A stretch of 64,000 bases of DNA from [Clostridium] clostridioforme AGR2157 (GCF_000424325.1 NZ_AUJR01000023.1:1-64000), one strand, 5' to 3'. Numbered from the stretch's first letter, positions 46,035 to 55,012 are shown. A program made the numbers and translations. The notes: generated by a model from the letters alone, not told the origin.

Positions 46035-47167
46035 TGAGTGAGTTAAAACCATTGGTAATCGGTGATTTAGTAGTTGAAAAACCAATCATCCAGGGAGGAA
46101 TGGGCGTGGGCATCAGCCTGCACAGGCTGGCCGGAGCCGTGGCAAAGGCCGGCGGCATGGGCATCATATCTGCCGCCCAGATTGGTTTCAGGGAGCCGGA
46201 TTTCACCACCAATTTCGTGGAAGCAAACCTAAGGTCCATCCGCAGGGAGATGAAGCTGGCCAGGGAAATCGCACCCCAGGGAGCGATTGGTTTCAACATC
46301 ATGGTGGCTACCAAGCACTATGACATGTGGGTTAAGGAGGCTGTGAAGGCAGGCGCCGACATCATCATATCAGGTGCCGGACTTCCTGTATCCCTGCCTG
46401 AATACGTGGAAGCTGCCTATGCTGAGATGGAGGAAAAGCCGGCCCGCAGGATTAAGCTGGCGCCCATTGTGTCGTCCGCCAAGTCGGCCATGGTCATCTG
46501 CAAGATGTGGGACAGAAAATGCCACATTGCCCCTGATCTGGTTGTGGTGGAAGGACCGCTGGCCGGAGGCCATCTGGGATTCTCACCGGACCAGTTATCC
46601 GCCTATGGCGCAGACACCGCCGATGTGCCGGCCACCTATGACCGGGATGCCTATGACAGGGAAGTAAAGGCTGTCATAAAGGTAGTGGAGGAATATGGAG
46701 CCAAGTACGGCAGGCATATACCTGTGGTCACTGCAGGCGGCATCTACACCCACGAGGACGTGATGCACCAGCTTGAACTGGGAGCTGACGGCGTCCAGGT
46801 TGCCACCAGGTTTGTGACGACCGAGGAGTGTGATGCCTCTGACGCCTATAAGCAGGCTTATATAAATGCCGGCAAGGAAGATATTGTCATCACCCAGAGT
46901 CCTGTGGGCATGCCTGGAAGGGCAATCTTAAATCCTTTCTTAAGCCAGATAAAGGGCGGCGGCAGGCCGGCTATCAAGTCCTGTTTCCAGTGTCTTGAGC
47001 ACTGTGACATCAGGACCATTCCCTATTGCATTACCATGGCGCTGGTAAATGCGGCAGAGGGGGATACAGACCATGGCCTTTTATTCTGCGGAAGCAATGC
47101 TTACCGTGCGGAGAAAATTGATACTGTGGATAACGTCATGAAGGAATTAACAGGAGAGCTGGCTTAA
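46034..47167 (+). CDS. Second FabK-like flavoprotein (nitronate monooxygenase/enoyl reductase family)
   Basis: The 377-residue TIM-barrel flavoprotein opens KPIIQGGMGVGISLHRLAG, with VVVEGPLAGGHLGFS and PVVTAGGIYTHEDV. It belongs to the same superfamily as fabK at 37916 but is longer, with a cysteine-containing segment (CFQCLEHCDIRTIPYC) near residue 316. Its ATG overlaps the accDA stop (TAATG), so it is coupled to the operon. It may be a second enoyl-ACP reductase or a different flavin oxidoreductase. Confidence 0.85.
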   Translation: MSELKPLVIGDLVVEKPIIQGGMGVGISLHRLAGAVAKAGGMGIISAAQIGFREPDFTTNFVEANLRSIRREMKLAREIAPQGAIGFNIMVATKHYDMWVKEAVKAGADIIISGAGLPVSLPEYVEAAYAEMEEKPARRIKLAPIVSSAKSAMVICKMWDRKCHIAPDLVVVEGPLAGGHLGFSPDQLSAYGADTADVPATYDRDAYDREVKAVIKVVEEYGAKYGRHIPVVTAGGIYTHEDVMHQLELGADGVQVATRFVTTEECDASDAYKQAYINAGKEDIVITQSPVGMPGRAILNPFLSQIKGGGRPAIKSCFQCLEHCDIRTIPYCITMALVNAAEGDTDHGLLFCGSNAYRAEKIDTVDNVMKELTGELA

Positions 47168-47182
47168 TGCCGGCTCTTTTTT
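47155..47182 (+). terminator. Rho-independent terminator of the fab-acc operon
   Basis: AGAGCTGGC, a 5-base loop and GCCGGCTCT (one G-U pair) are followed by TTTTT; the stem includes the final codons of the last gene. Confidence 0.85.
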
Positions 47183-47229
47183 CCTTATTTTACAAGGAAT
47201 TTCCGCTGCCGGGAACAGCCGGACAACCC

Positions 47230-47281
47230 TTATCCCCAGATAATTAACAAAGATATCCACAAGATATCCACATTATCCACC
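47230..47281 (+). repeat. Cluster of DnaA-box-like 9-mers
   Basis: Four same-strand 9-mers lie within 52 bases: TTATCCCCA (47230), ATATCCACA (47253), ATATCCACA (47264) and TTATCCACC (47273). Each is one mismatch from TTATCCACA. The last three are packed at 11- and 9-base steps. A palindrome CCGGATATCCGG follows at 47283. No dnaA or dnaN lies nearby. Confidence 0.6.
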
Positions 47282-47427
47282 ACCGGATATCCGGAGCTGT
47301 GCCATGGCCATTCTATCTGTCATTTTTATTACGGTTCTCTTTCATTTTCCCTCTGCCCATTGACCCTCAAAAGGGAAGATCTTAAAATGTAGCTATGAAG
47401 AAACTGAATGAAACAGAGGGGGTGAAG

Positions 47428-48264
47428 ATGGAAAAAGCGTTGGCGGAGAAAACAGGGGGGTATCTCATAGGCGACGTTGCCCATATGGTTGGCCTGAGCA
47501 GGGATGCCCTGCGTTTTTATGAGAAAAAGGGAATCATCCATGCAGATAAGAAGGAAAACGGATACAGATATTATTCAGAGGCCGATATCTACAGATTGAT
47601 GTATATACTTTATCACAGAAAGATGAATACCAGCCTGGAAGAGATAGGGGGCCTTATGAGCGGGCAGAACTCCACATCCGCTATGAGACAGCATGTCAGG
47701 CAGCGCATGGCCGAGGAGGAGGAAGCCCTCAGGCGGCACAACCAGGCAATTATGAGGCTTAAGCTGTTTGAAAAGGATATAAGCCGCATAGAGGCGTGCA
47801 TGGGCAGGTATTCCATAAGGAAATTCCCCAAAGCATATGTGATTGCCAACTGTTCTGACCTGCAGGAGGGGTTAGGAACGTGGTTTAAGCTGTCCTCTAC
47901 CATTCCGGGACTGGATATGGCTTATTTTTATAATGTACTCACCTACACGGGACAGGATCTGGAAGAAAAAGAAACCCAGCTTCTGCTCTATGAGGGACTG
48001 GAGAAGGGGCTGGGCCAGGAGTTTAACCGGAGTCTGTATTCTATGACGGAGGAGCCGGAATGTATCTATACCATTATTGAATCAGAGTATACTCATCCGG
48101 ATTTTGACATGATTCACAAGATGGTCCAGTGGGCCCATAAACATGGCCTGGAGCCCATGGAGCGCGTATACGCCAATGATATGACTTCCTTTTTCGCAAA
48201 GGACAAGACTACGTACTGTCTGGAAATCTACATGCCTTTTAAGAGGATTGCGTCGCCGGTATGA
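47428..48264 (+). CDS. MerR-family transcriptional regulator
   Basis: The 278-residue protein has an N-terminal MerR helix-turn-helix (YLIGDVAHMVGLSRDALRFY), a coiled dimerisation helix (about residues 85-125) and a C-terminal effector-binding-like domain. I use the ATG at 47428 with GAGGGGG five bases upstream; an ATG eleven codons earlier lacks one. The ligand and targets are unknown. A stem GGTAAGG/CCTTACC at 48269-48302 between this gene and the converging yitT-like gene may serve as terminator. Confidence 0.85.
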   Translation: MEKALAEKTGGYLIGDVAHMVGLSRDALRFYEKKGIIHADKKENGYRYYSEADIYRLMYILYHRKMNTSLEEIGGLMSGQNSTSAMRQHVRQRMAEEEEALRRHNQAIMRLKLFEKDISRIEACMGRYSIRKFPKAYVIANCSDLQEGLGTWFKLSSTIPGLDMAYFYNVLTYTGQDLEEKETQLLLYEGLEKGLGQEFNRSLYSMTEEPECIYTIIESEYTHPDFDMIHKMVQWAHKHGLEPMERVYANDMTSFFAKDKTTYCLEIYMPFKRIASPV

Positions 48265-48297
48265 TACTGGTAAGGGTTCTTGCCCGTATCTTTATCC

Positions 48298-48981
48298 TTA
48301 CCCGTTATCAGCCAGTGTTTCCTTGCCGCTGTTCTCATCCTCCTTGTGAACGCCGAAGTTCTGTATGAAGTCAATCATAAAGGAGGATACGATCACTGTT
48401 ATAAGTGAGTATACGATACGTACTGCCGGGATATACGACAGGGACAGCACCAGCACGGATACGTCCGTCAGCAGGTATGCCCTGGATATACGGCAGCCCG
48501 TTACCTTGGAGATGACCAGGGCCAGGGCATCGTCCCCGGCGCAGGAAGCTCCCTGGCGGACCACAAGGCCGCAGCCGGTACCGATGAAGCATCCGCCTGC
48601 CAGAGCCGCCAGAAGGGGGTAATCAGCCAGACTTGGAAGTACCGGGGGAAACAGTTCCCAGAGCCGGAAGAATCCGGCCATACATAAGGTTGCAAAGACG
48701 GAGGTCTTAAGGAATTCCCTGCCCAGGAAACGAAAGCCCAGGGCATAGCTTAAGGCGTCCAGCACAGGTGACAGTATGGAAGATGACATGCCAAACCAGA
48801 AATGAAAGAGCAGAATCAATCCCAGAATACCTCCCTCCGTTATATCCGCCTGCTGGTGGATATTGTAAATGCCAAAGGTGGTAATGGCTGTACCCAGGAT
48901 GATGGATAACACAGTCTTTGGGTGAAAGGTTAAGGATAATTCCTGTACAGCGCGGCAAGCCAGCTTCTTCAGCTGCTTCAT
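48298..48981 (-). CDS. YitT-family (DUF161) membrane protein
   Basis: The 227-residue membrane protein has about five hydrophobic segments and the YitT-type signature ITEGGILGLILLFHF near residue 50. GTGCGLVVRQGASCAGDDALAL near residue 145 is also typical (Gly-rich loop to Ala-Leu). The family has no firm function. The C-terminal soluble YitT domain (DUF2179) is absent, so this is the short form. The ATG at 48981 has an AAAGGA site. Confidence 0.82.
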   Translation of the reverse strand: MKQLKKLACRAVQELSLTFHPKTVLSIILGTAITTFGIYNIHQQADITEGGILGLILLFHFWFGMSSSILSPVLDALSYALGFRFLGREFLKTSVFATLCMAGFFRLWELFPPVLPSLADYPLLAALAGGCFIGTGCGLVVRQGASCAGDDALALVISKVTGCRISRAYLLTDVSVLVLSLSYIPAVRIVYSLITVIVSSFMIDFIQNFGVHKEDENSGKETLADNG

Positions 48982-49023
48982 AATAAAACGTCCTTTCTGT
49001 AAATGGGTTATAAAACCGGTTAG

Positions 49024-49059
49024 GGGCGGTCCGGGAATCCAAGGGATTCCGGGCCGCCC
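49024..49059 (-). promoter_or_regulatory. Strong GC-rich hairpin in the yitT-like leader
   Basis: A 16-17 base inverted repeat (GGGCGGTCCGGGAATCC against GGATTCCGGGCCGCCC) with a 3-base loop lies between the promoter and the start codon of the yitT-like gene. It could attenuate transcription or bind a regulator. No T-run follows directly. Confidence 0.5.
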
Positions 49060-49076
49060 TGTTATGCTGTAGTACC

Positions 49077-49107
49077 AGTATACCTCATGTACCCCGGGGG
49101 CTGTCAA
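49077..49107 (-). promoter_or_regulatory. Promoter of the yitT-like gene
   Basis: On the minus strand TTGACA (49107-49102) and TATACT (49082-49077) are 19 bases apart; the hexamers are good but the spacing is long. Confidence 0.45.
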
Positions 49108-49258
49108 GTGGGGACTTCACAGACCGTTATCAGTCCAGCTTTTCCGTGCCGGAATCCACGATTCTGCCCTTGCTGTCTGTCTTGTAGTACTGTATGGGCA
49201 TATGCCACTGGACCGGGAATAGAATGGAATAAGAATGCCATGAAACAGGCGGAGAAAC

Positions 49259-49873
49259 ATGCTGAATTATCTATGGGCAGGAATGACACTGACGGGAATA
49301 CTCTGGGGGGCGCTTCACGGTCAGATGACGGCTGTGACCGATGGGGCAATCCAGGCATCAAAGGAGGCGGTGACTCTGTGCATCACCATGCTGGGCGTCA
49401 TGACCCTGTGGACCGGGGTGCTGGAGATCGGACACCGCTCCGGGTTGGTGGAACAGCTGGCAAGAAGAATGGGACCGGTACTCACCTTCCTTTTTCCAAG
49501 GCTGGACCCGGACGGAGAGGCAAGGAAGCAGATAAGCGTCAATATGATTGCAAACATATTGGGCCTGGGGTGGGCCGCAACGCCGGCCGGCTTAAAGGCC
49601 ATGGAGGAGCTGAAAAAGGTGGAGGAGGAGCGCAGGAAGGGAGGTGCGGCCGGGCAGAAAGATACGGCCGGGCGGGAGGGGACTGCCAGCAATGAGATGT
49701 GTACATTTCTCATTATCAACATATCCTCCCTGCAGCTTATACCCATGAACATGATTGCATACCGGAGCCAGTACGGAAGCGTGAATCCTACTGCCATTGT
49801 AGGTCCGGCCCTGGCGGCTACCTTTATCAGCACAGTGGTTGCGGTGATATTCTGCAGGGTTATGGACCGGTAG
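49259..49873 (+). CDS. spmA: Spore maturation protein A
   Basis: The 204-residue membrane protein belongs to the nucleoside-recognition (Gate) domain family. YLWAGMTLTGILWGALHG, VTLCITMLGVMTLWTGVLEI and MIANILGLGWAATPAGLKAM match SpmA; a Lys/Glu/Gly-rich linker (about residues 120-147) precedes NEMCTFLIINISSLQLIPMN. SpmA and SpmB are needed for spore core dehydration. Elsewhere spmB follows directly; here it is 12.7 kb away at 62566. Confidence 0.9.
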   Translation: MLNYLWAGMTLTGILWGALHGQMTAVTDGAIQASKEAVTLCITMLGVMTLWTGVLEIGHRSGLVEQLARRMGPVLTFLFPRLDPDGEARKQISVNMIANILGLGWAATPAGLKAMEELKKVEEERRKGGAAGQKDTAGREGTASNEMCTFLIINISSLQLIPMNMIAYRSQYGSVNPTAIVGPALAATFISTVVAVIFCRVMDR

Positions 49874-49887
49874 GTGCGGGCGGTGCA

Positions 49888-49916
49888 TTGAAGTATGACG
49901 AAAGAAACGCTATACT
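49888..49916 (+). promoter_or_regulatory. Orphan promoter after spmA
   Basis: TTGAAG and TATACT are separated by exactly 17 bases, just after spmA. It points rightward, into the 3' end of the oppositely oriented citC gene, and no gene in its direction follows for about 10 kb. It may have served a gene displaced by the island. Confidence 0.5.
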
Positions 49917-49936
49917 GGATACAACAGATGAAGGGA

Positions 49937-49978
49937 GGCTGTGGGAACGGCTCTATGGGAAGCCATATCCCCACAGCC
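49937..49978. other. Hairpin at the left edge of the citrate/aconitate island
   Basis: GGCTGTGGG and CCCACAGCC form a perfect 9-bp stem; the loop holds a second small stem (GGCT/AGCC). There is no T-run on either side. It lies between spmA and the converging citC gene and may work as a weak terminator, or be leader RNA of the orphan promoter. Confidence 0.45.
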
Positions 49979-50045
49979 TGTATGATGGACATCAACGAAA
50001 ATCCAATTCCCATTCCCCGACCACCGCCGCTGCACTTTTGCTGAT

Positions 50046-51089
50046 TTAATAATGTATTACGTTGTCCGAATTCTGAATTGCCGCAATTATTTTCTGTGCT
50101 TCTGCTGAAGTAAAGTAATTCCAGGTTGTATCCGGAACTATCTTTTTTAAATCTTCCCATTGCATATTTTTTATATACTGACGCACTGTTGATGCACTGA
50201 TAATTGTTCCTTCCTTTTCTTTTCTCGGTACCACAATGCAGTCAATATCTTTTTTCTTCAGTTCTTCCATCATAATCCGGTTATAAATCCCCGTCACCTG
50301 ACTGAAAGGTTCTTCACCCACATATCTGCGACAGATCTGCAGTTCCCGGGCTATCTGAAAAAACACTGCCAAATCAAGTCTGGCATGACCTTCCATAACC
50401 GTTTCCTCATCCTTTAGAAAATAACTTGGAAACGTAGCGTTGCTGATGATATACGGACCGCTTTCATGCACCACTACATTTGGAAGATGCGCCACACCCT
50501 CCTGCACCAGTTTCTTCCGAACCGCAAACGGTACCAAACTTGCATCTTCACTGACTACAAACAAATGCACAATATCATTTTCTTCTGCCGCTTTTTCCAC
50601 CAGATATTGATGTCCCAGCGTAAAAGGATTGGCATTCATCACAATCGCTGCTGCTTTTTTGCTCTCAAAGACAGGTTTTTCCAACTTTTTTAAATAATCA
50701 CGAAATCCCGTCCGACGGTTTTCCATAAATACAACACGGTTGTCTGCCCTTGCAATCTCATAAAAACCAAGATCCCCGAAAAATTTTGCTGAATCACATT
50801 TCGTATAAAGAAACAGATGATAATTTCCCCGTTCGAACTGAATCTGAATCAAATGACTCACCACCTGGTTCAGCAGTCCTTCTCCCTGATGAGCTTTGCT
50901 GACTGCAAAACAACGTAAGGTATTTCCAAAGCAGCTTCCTGTTGCAACAGGATTATAGTCGTCATCATATAAACAACATGTATAATCCAGATTTTTATCC
51001 AAAGTAATTCCTTCATTTTCCAGTAACACTTTTACCTGTTTTATCCCCCGATGGTCATTTGGATAAATCTGTGAAATCACAAATCCCAT
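50046..51089 (-). CDS. citC: [Citrate (pro-3S)-lyase] ligase
   Basis: The 347-residue protein has an N-terminal GNAT-like domain (CFAVSKAHQGEGLLNQVVSH near residue 70) and a C-terminal nucleotidyltransferase domain with NANPFTLGHQYLVEKA and SASTVRQYI, the HxGH- and ISTxxR-like motifs of CitC. It acetylates the prosthetic group on CitD, switching citrate lyase on. It is the last gene of the island operon, 3 bases after citXG; the ribosome site is AAAGGAG. Base composition is lower in GC than in spmA next door. Confidence 0.93.
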   Translation of the reverse strand: MGFVISQIYPNDHRGIKQVKVLLENEGITLDKNLDYTCCLYDDDYNPVATGSCFGNTLRCFAVSKAHQGEGLLNQVVSHLIQIQFERGNYHLFLYTKCDSAKFFGDLGFYEIARADNRVVFMENRRTGFRDYLKKLEKPVFESKKAAAIVMNANPFTLGHQYLVEKAAEENDIVHLFVVSEDASLVPFAVRKKLVQEGVAHLPNVVVHESGPYIISNATFPSYFLKDEETVMEGHARLDLAVFFQIARELQICRRYVGEEPFSQVTGIYNRIMMEELKKKDIDCIVVPRKEKEGTIISASTVRQYIKNMQWEDLKKIVPDTTWNYFTSAEAQKIIAAIQNSDNVIHY

Positions 51090-51092
51090 AAT

Positions 51093-52448
51093 CTATTGCT
51101 CCTTTAAGAAATACAAAAAGTATGTAAAGGCCAGCAGGTCCGCGCTTCCTCCGGGCGAAAGATTTTTACTGATAAATGCCCTGTCAAGAATCTCCAGCAT
51201 ATCTTCCTCCGGATAAGGATTTCTTTCCAGAATTTCTTTTATTTCTTCTGTCACCTGAAGCTGAGTTTCCCGATTGCTTCGTGCAATCAGATTTGTATCT
51301 ACCGTAGATACCATCAATGCCAACAAAGCTATGCACCCTGCCTGTTCCAGAGATAAACCTTTTTTCAGTCCTCTTTCCAGAGCCGGTAATCCAGCCTCCA
51401 TAACTGCCGGAAACCCTTTTTCCGCTTGACCGCGGATTCCTGTGATTCCATATTTTACATACAGTTTTTCTCCTGTTGTTCCGGCATTTTCTTCTGTCAC
51501 TCCCCGAAAATCATGTTCAACAATTCCTTTTGTCATCGCTGCACATTCCCCCAATACAACTTTGACATTTTTCCATTTTTCCCGGGGAAGACGACCAAGA
51601 GCACCACAAAGTATTCCAATAGAAAACAACGCACCTTTATGTGTATTTACACCATTTGTAGCCTGATTCATATCATAACCAGCAATTTTTCCTGCCCAGC
51701 GCAGTCTGCGAAAAGTTTCTTTTGGAGGTTCCTGGGCTGTTTCCATTCCCATCTGTGCACACTTCTGAAAATAAGGCCATAAAGAAACTGTACTGGACAT
51801 AAAAGTAAAGCAGTCCATATCTTTATGACTTCCACTGTTTCTCCGATCCACAAGCCCCGGTTTCGGAGTAGTGCACACTTCATACAACAGGCTTCTGCAA
51901 GCCAGTTCTGCAATCTTCCGGCTATCCTGCTCCTGAAATTCCTTCAGCAGGAGTTCCTTTGTGGTCTGCTCAAGCTCTGCAACAGAATGGGTTCTGTTTC
52001 TGGCACATTCCTTTGCCGGGTTACCACAGAGCAGACAGGTTCTCGGACTTTCGCCGATTTCCATACGCTCTATATGATTGCCATTTTCATCAAGAACATC
52101 CATATCAAAGAGACGCCCAACCGACAGATTATTTTCTATTTCCACTGTTATTTTTTTTATCTCCACAGCATTGCCTTTTACACAATAATAACATACATTT
52201 CCCGTATTTTCGGAATAACATTCCTGATGCAGACATTCTATTCCTGCACTTACAAGCTGATGTCTTAAAATATCACAGCCATATTCAAACGCCCGGTATA
52301 TTAACCTGTTATTTTTAACCGGTCCGGCAATATTCATAGTAAAGCAGATTAGAACAGAAGCATATTTCTGCTGCAAAGACAGCTGACGATGCACACGCAA
52401 TTCTCTTGCATCCAGCATTTCCATTAGTGAAACTTCTTTTCCTGTCAT
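51093..52448 (-). CDS. citXG: CitX-CitG fusion: citrate lyase prosthetic-group synthesis and transfer
   Basis: The 451-residue bifunctional protein joins two domains. The N-terminal CitX part (about residues 1-165) has NNLSVGRLFDMDVLDENG and RTCLLCGNPAKECARNRTH; it transfers the phosphoribosyl-dephospho-CoA group to CitD. The C-terminal CitG part (about residues 180-451) has SLLYEVCTTPKPGLVDRRNS and later Gly/Asn-rich stretches; it makes the triphosphoribosyl precursor. The fused form occurs in several clostridia. The ribosome site is AAGGAG. Confidence 0.92.
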   Translation of the reverse strand: MTGKEVSLMEMLDARELRVHRQLSLQQKYASVLICFTMNIAGPVKNNRLIYRAFEYGCDILRHQLVSAGIECLHQECYSENTGNVCYYCVKGNAVEIKKITVEIENNLSVGRLFDMDVLDENGNHIERMEIGESPRTCLLCGNPAKECARNRTHSVAELEQTTKELLLKEFQEQDSRKIAELACRSLLYEVCTTPKPGLVDRRNSGSHKDMDCFTFMSSTVSLWPYFQKCAQMGMETAQEPPKETFRRLRWAGKIAGYDMNQATNGVNTHKGALFSIGILCGALGRLPREKWKNVKVVLGECAAMTKGIVEHDFRGVTEENAGTTGEKLYVKYGITGIRGQAEKGFPAVMEAGLPALERGLKKGLSLEQAGCIALLALMVSTVDTNLIARSNRETQLQVTEEIKEILERNPYPEEDMLEILDRAFISKNLSPGGSADLLAFTYFLYFLKEQ

Positions 52449-52545
52449 TTTGTCGTCTCCTTTTTCACATTGTTTCCGGTTTCTTATTTAGAGGGTCCGA
52501 TAGGAGGACGGACCACTCTGCTTTTTGTAACAGATACGATTTAAA

Positions 52546-54108
52546 TTATTCTGCAAATTCAAATGGTTTGATCTGGCGAACCACATCCATAATTGTGCCG
52601 TCACGTGCTTCAATTATACCTACTACACGGTCTGCAAACTGAACCTTTTCCGGTTCTCCGACAATAGAATATGCGATGTCGCGCAATTCTTCGATCGTCT
52701 TTAACGGAATACAATCTGCTGCCTTCAACGCTTCCAGAAGGTCCGGTCTGCGCGGATTAACAGCCACACCATAATCTGTAACCACAATATCAATGCTTTC
52801 TCCCGGTGTTGTAACAGTGGTAACATCAGAACAGATTGCCGGGATTCTTCCCTGCAGAAGCGGAGCAAGTACAATCGTACATTTTGCTCCGGCAGCTGTA
52901 TCCGGATGTCCTCCCTGTGCTCCTGTAATGACACCGTCAGACCCTACTACTACATTACAGTTAAAGTTTACATCCACTTCCAGTGCCGCCAGAATTACAT
53001 AATCCAGTTTATTAACAAAAGAACCTTTGTTGAACGGATTTGCATACGCTCCCGCACTGATTCTGAAATGATTCGGATTCTTCACATTTTTGATCGCATC
53101 CAGGTCGAAATCCTGTGTATCCAGCAGACAGCGAACCATACCGCGTTCCAGAAGATCACACATAGGTTTTGTCAGACCGCCTACACCAAAGCCCATCTTG
53201 ATTCCACGATCTTCCATTATTTTGGTAAGAGAAATCGTAGAAGCAATCGAAGCACCGCCTACACCTGTCTGATAGGAAAAACCATCTTTAAAATAAGGAG
53301 TATTGGCAACTACCTGTGTACAGTATTCCGCCATCAGAAGCTTTCTCTGATCTGTTGTCGGTTTTGCCGCTCCTGTTGCAATTTTTGCAGGGTCACCGAT
53401 TTCATCAACAACACATACATAATCCACTCTCTGCATCGGTATATGTGCCGGATAATTCGGAAACGGCACAAGACAGTCCGTAATCGCAACTACTTTATCT
53501 GCATGGTTTCCATCAACATGAGAATAAGAAAGAACACCACAGTCTGCTTTACCGCCGATACCACGACAGTTTCCATAATCGTCGCAGGTCGGTGTACCGA
53601 TAAATGCAATATCAATGTGCGCTTCACCTGTAATTACGGCTCTTACACGACCGCCATGAGAACGCATGATTGCAAGACCTTTCAGTTTTCCCTGTGAAAT
53701 AGCTTCACCGATCGCACCACGCACACCTGATGATTCAATATTGGTAACCGTTCCGTCTTCAATCATCGGAACAAGCGGAGCGTGCGCTTTTCCAAGAGAG
53801 CTCGCACAAATAGTAATGTCTTTCAGTCCCATTTTATGAATTTCTTCCATTACCATATTTACAACTTTATCTCCATCTCTGAAATGATGATGGAAGCTGA
53901 CTGTCATTCCATCATGTGCTCCACATTTTACAAGAACATCATGAATGGAATCTGCCAGTTTACTCTCGGTGTTATTCATAATCGGTTTTACATTAGAACC
54001 TACTTTTTTAAATTCCACACCATCTTTATAATGATTGCCCTGGAATACTTCTTTTCCGGTAATTTTCAGAATTTGTTCCGGAATGTCTCTTCCTACTGCA
54101 TTAATCAT
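52546..54108 (-). CDS. citF: Citrate lyase alpha subunit (citrate:acetyl-ACP transferase)
   Basis: The 520-residue CoA-transferase-fold protein has VSFHHHFRDGDKVVNMV near residue 65, GVRGAIGEAISQGKL and VVNPRRPDLLEALK-like C-terminal blocks of CitF. It swaps acetyl for citryl on the CitD arm. I use the ATG at 54108 with AAGGAGG upstream; the frame extends into citE without a site. It starts one base after the citE stop. CitDEF together cleave citrate to acetate and oxaloacetate. Confidence 0.95.
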   Translation of the reverse strand: MINAVGRDIPEQILKITGKEVFQGNHYKDGVEFKKVGSNVKPIMNNTESKLADSIHDVLVKCGAHDGMTVSFHHHFRDGDKVVNMVMEEIHKMGLKDITICASSLGKAHAPLVPMIEDGTVTNIESSGVRGAIGEAISQGKLKGLAIMRSHGGRVRAVITGEAHIDIAFIGTPTCDDYGNCRGIGGKADCGVLSYSHVDGNHADKVVAITDCLVPFPNYPAHIPMQRVDYVCVVDEIGDPAKIATGAAKPTTDQRKLLMAEYCTQVVANTPYFKDGFSYQTGVGGASIASTISLTKIMEDRGIKMGFGVGGLTKPMCDLLERGMVRCLLDTQDFDLDAIKNVKNPNHFRISAGAYANPFNKGSFVNKLDYVILAALEVDVNFNCNVVVGSDGVITGAQGGHPDTAAGAKCTIVLAPLLQGRIPAICSDVTTVTTPGESIDIVVTDYGVAVNPRRPDLLEALKAADCIPLKTIEELRDIAYSIVGEPEKVQFADRVVGIIEARDGTIMDVVRQIKPFEFAE

Positions 54109-54109
54109 T

Positions 54110-55012
54110 TTACTGCACCTCCTTATACACGCCGGATGCCTTAGCCAGCTCCAGTGTACGTTTTGCACCATCATAAAATGCAATATCGATCATCTTGCCG
54201 TCTACGGTAAACACCCCGATGCCCTGTGCCTTCTTGGTTTCAATTTCATTAACAACCTTCTGTGCAAAGGTTATGTCTTTCTGAGATGGTGTAAAAATTT
54301 CATGTACAATATTGATCTGACGTGGATTAATAATAGATTTTCCATCAAAGCCCATTAAGTGAATTCCTTCTACATCTTTACGGAAACCTTCCATATTATC
54401 CAGATCTGTGTAAACAGTGTCAAAGCACTGTACGCCGGCAGCTCTCGCAGAAATCACCATCTGAGAACGGGCTCCCATCAGCTCAATTCCGGTACCTGTA
54501 ATGTTGGTCTGAAGATCTTTTGTATAATCTCCGCCGGAAAGCGCAATACCAAACAATCTTTCAGAAGCAGTACAGATATCATAGGATTTCAGAACACCTT
54601 TTGCGGATTCAATAGCAGCCATGATCAAAACGCTTCCTTCCGGACGATCAAATTCCTTTTCAGCGGCTACAATCGCCTTTTCCACTGCTGCCACATCTTC
54701 CGGACATTCAGTTTTCGGAATACGAATGGAATCACAGCCACCTGCCACTGCACAGCGGATATCCTCTCTCCAGAGTTCTGTATCGAGACCGTTAATACGG
54801 ACAACTCTTTCACATCCATGATAGTCCAGTGTTTTCAGCGCATGGTACAGGGAAAATCTTGCTGCGTCTTTCTGATTTTCTGCTACTGCATCTTCCAGAT
54901 CCAGCATAATGGAATCCGGTTTATAAATATACGGGTCTTTAATCAGACCTGGTTTCTGAGCATTTAAGAACATCATGGTTCTTCTCAGACGTTTTTTATT
55001 TGGACAATTCAT
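54110..55012 (-). CDS. citE: Citrate lyase beta subunit (citryl-ACP lyase)
   Basis: The 300-residue TIM-barrel protein has RRTMMFLNAQKPG at the start, DSIMLDLEDAVAENQKDAAR with metal-binding acids and SVLIMAAIESAKGVL with the catalytic Glu region. It splits citryl-ACP into acetyl-ACP and oxaloacetate. The ATG at 55012 overlaps the citD stop (ATGA) and has GGGGAGG upstream. Confidence 0.95.
   Translation of the reverse strand: MNCPNKKRLRRTMMFLNAQKPGLIKDPYIYKPDSIMLDLEDAVAENQKDAARFSLYHALKTLDYHGCERVVRINGLDTELWREDIRCAVAGGCDSIRIPKTECPEDVAAVEKAIVAAEKEFDRPEGSVLIMAAIESAKGVLKSYDICTASERLFGIALSGGDYTKDLQTNITGTGIELMGARSQMVISARAAGVQCFDTVYTDLDNMEGFRKDVEGIHLMGFDGKSIINPRQINIVHEIFTPSQKDITFAQKVVNEIETKKAQGIGVFTVDGKMIDIAFYDGAKRTLELAKASGVYKEVQ

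Noticed and set aside
47230-47281. Chromosomal replication origin
   Set aside because: DnaA-box-like sites are present, but no dnaA, dnaN or obvious AT-rich unwinding region is adjacent; kept only as a box cluster.
52906-53697. Plus-strand frame of 263 codons opposite citF
   Set aside because: Antisense shadow of citF, with a composition rich in Cys, Arg and Ile and no motif.
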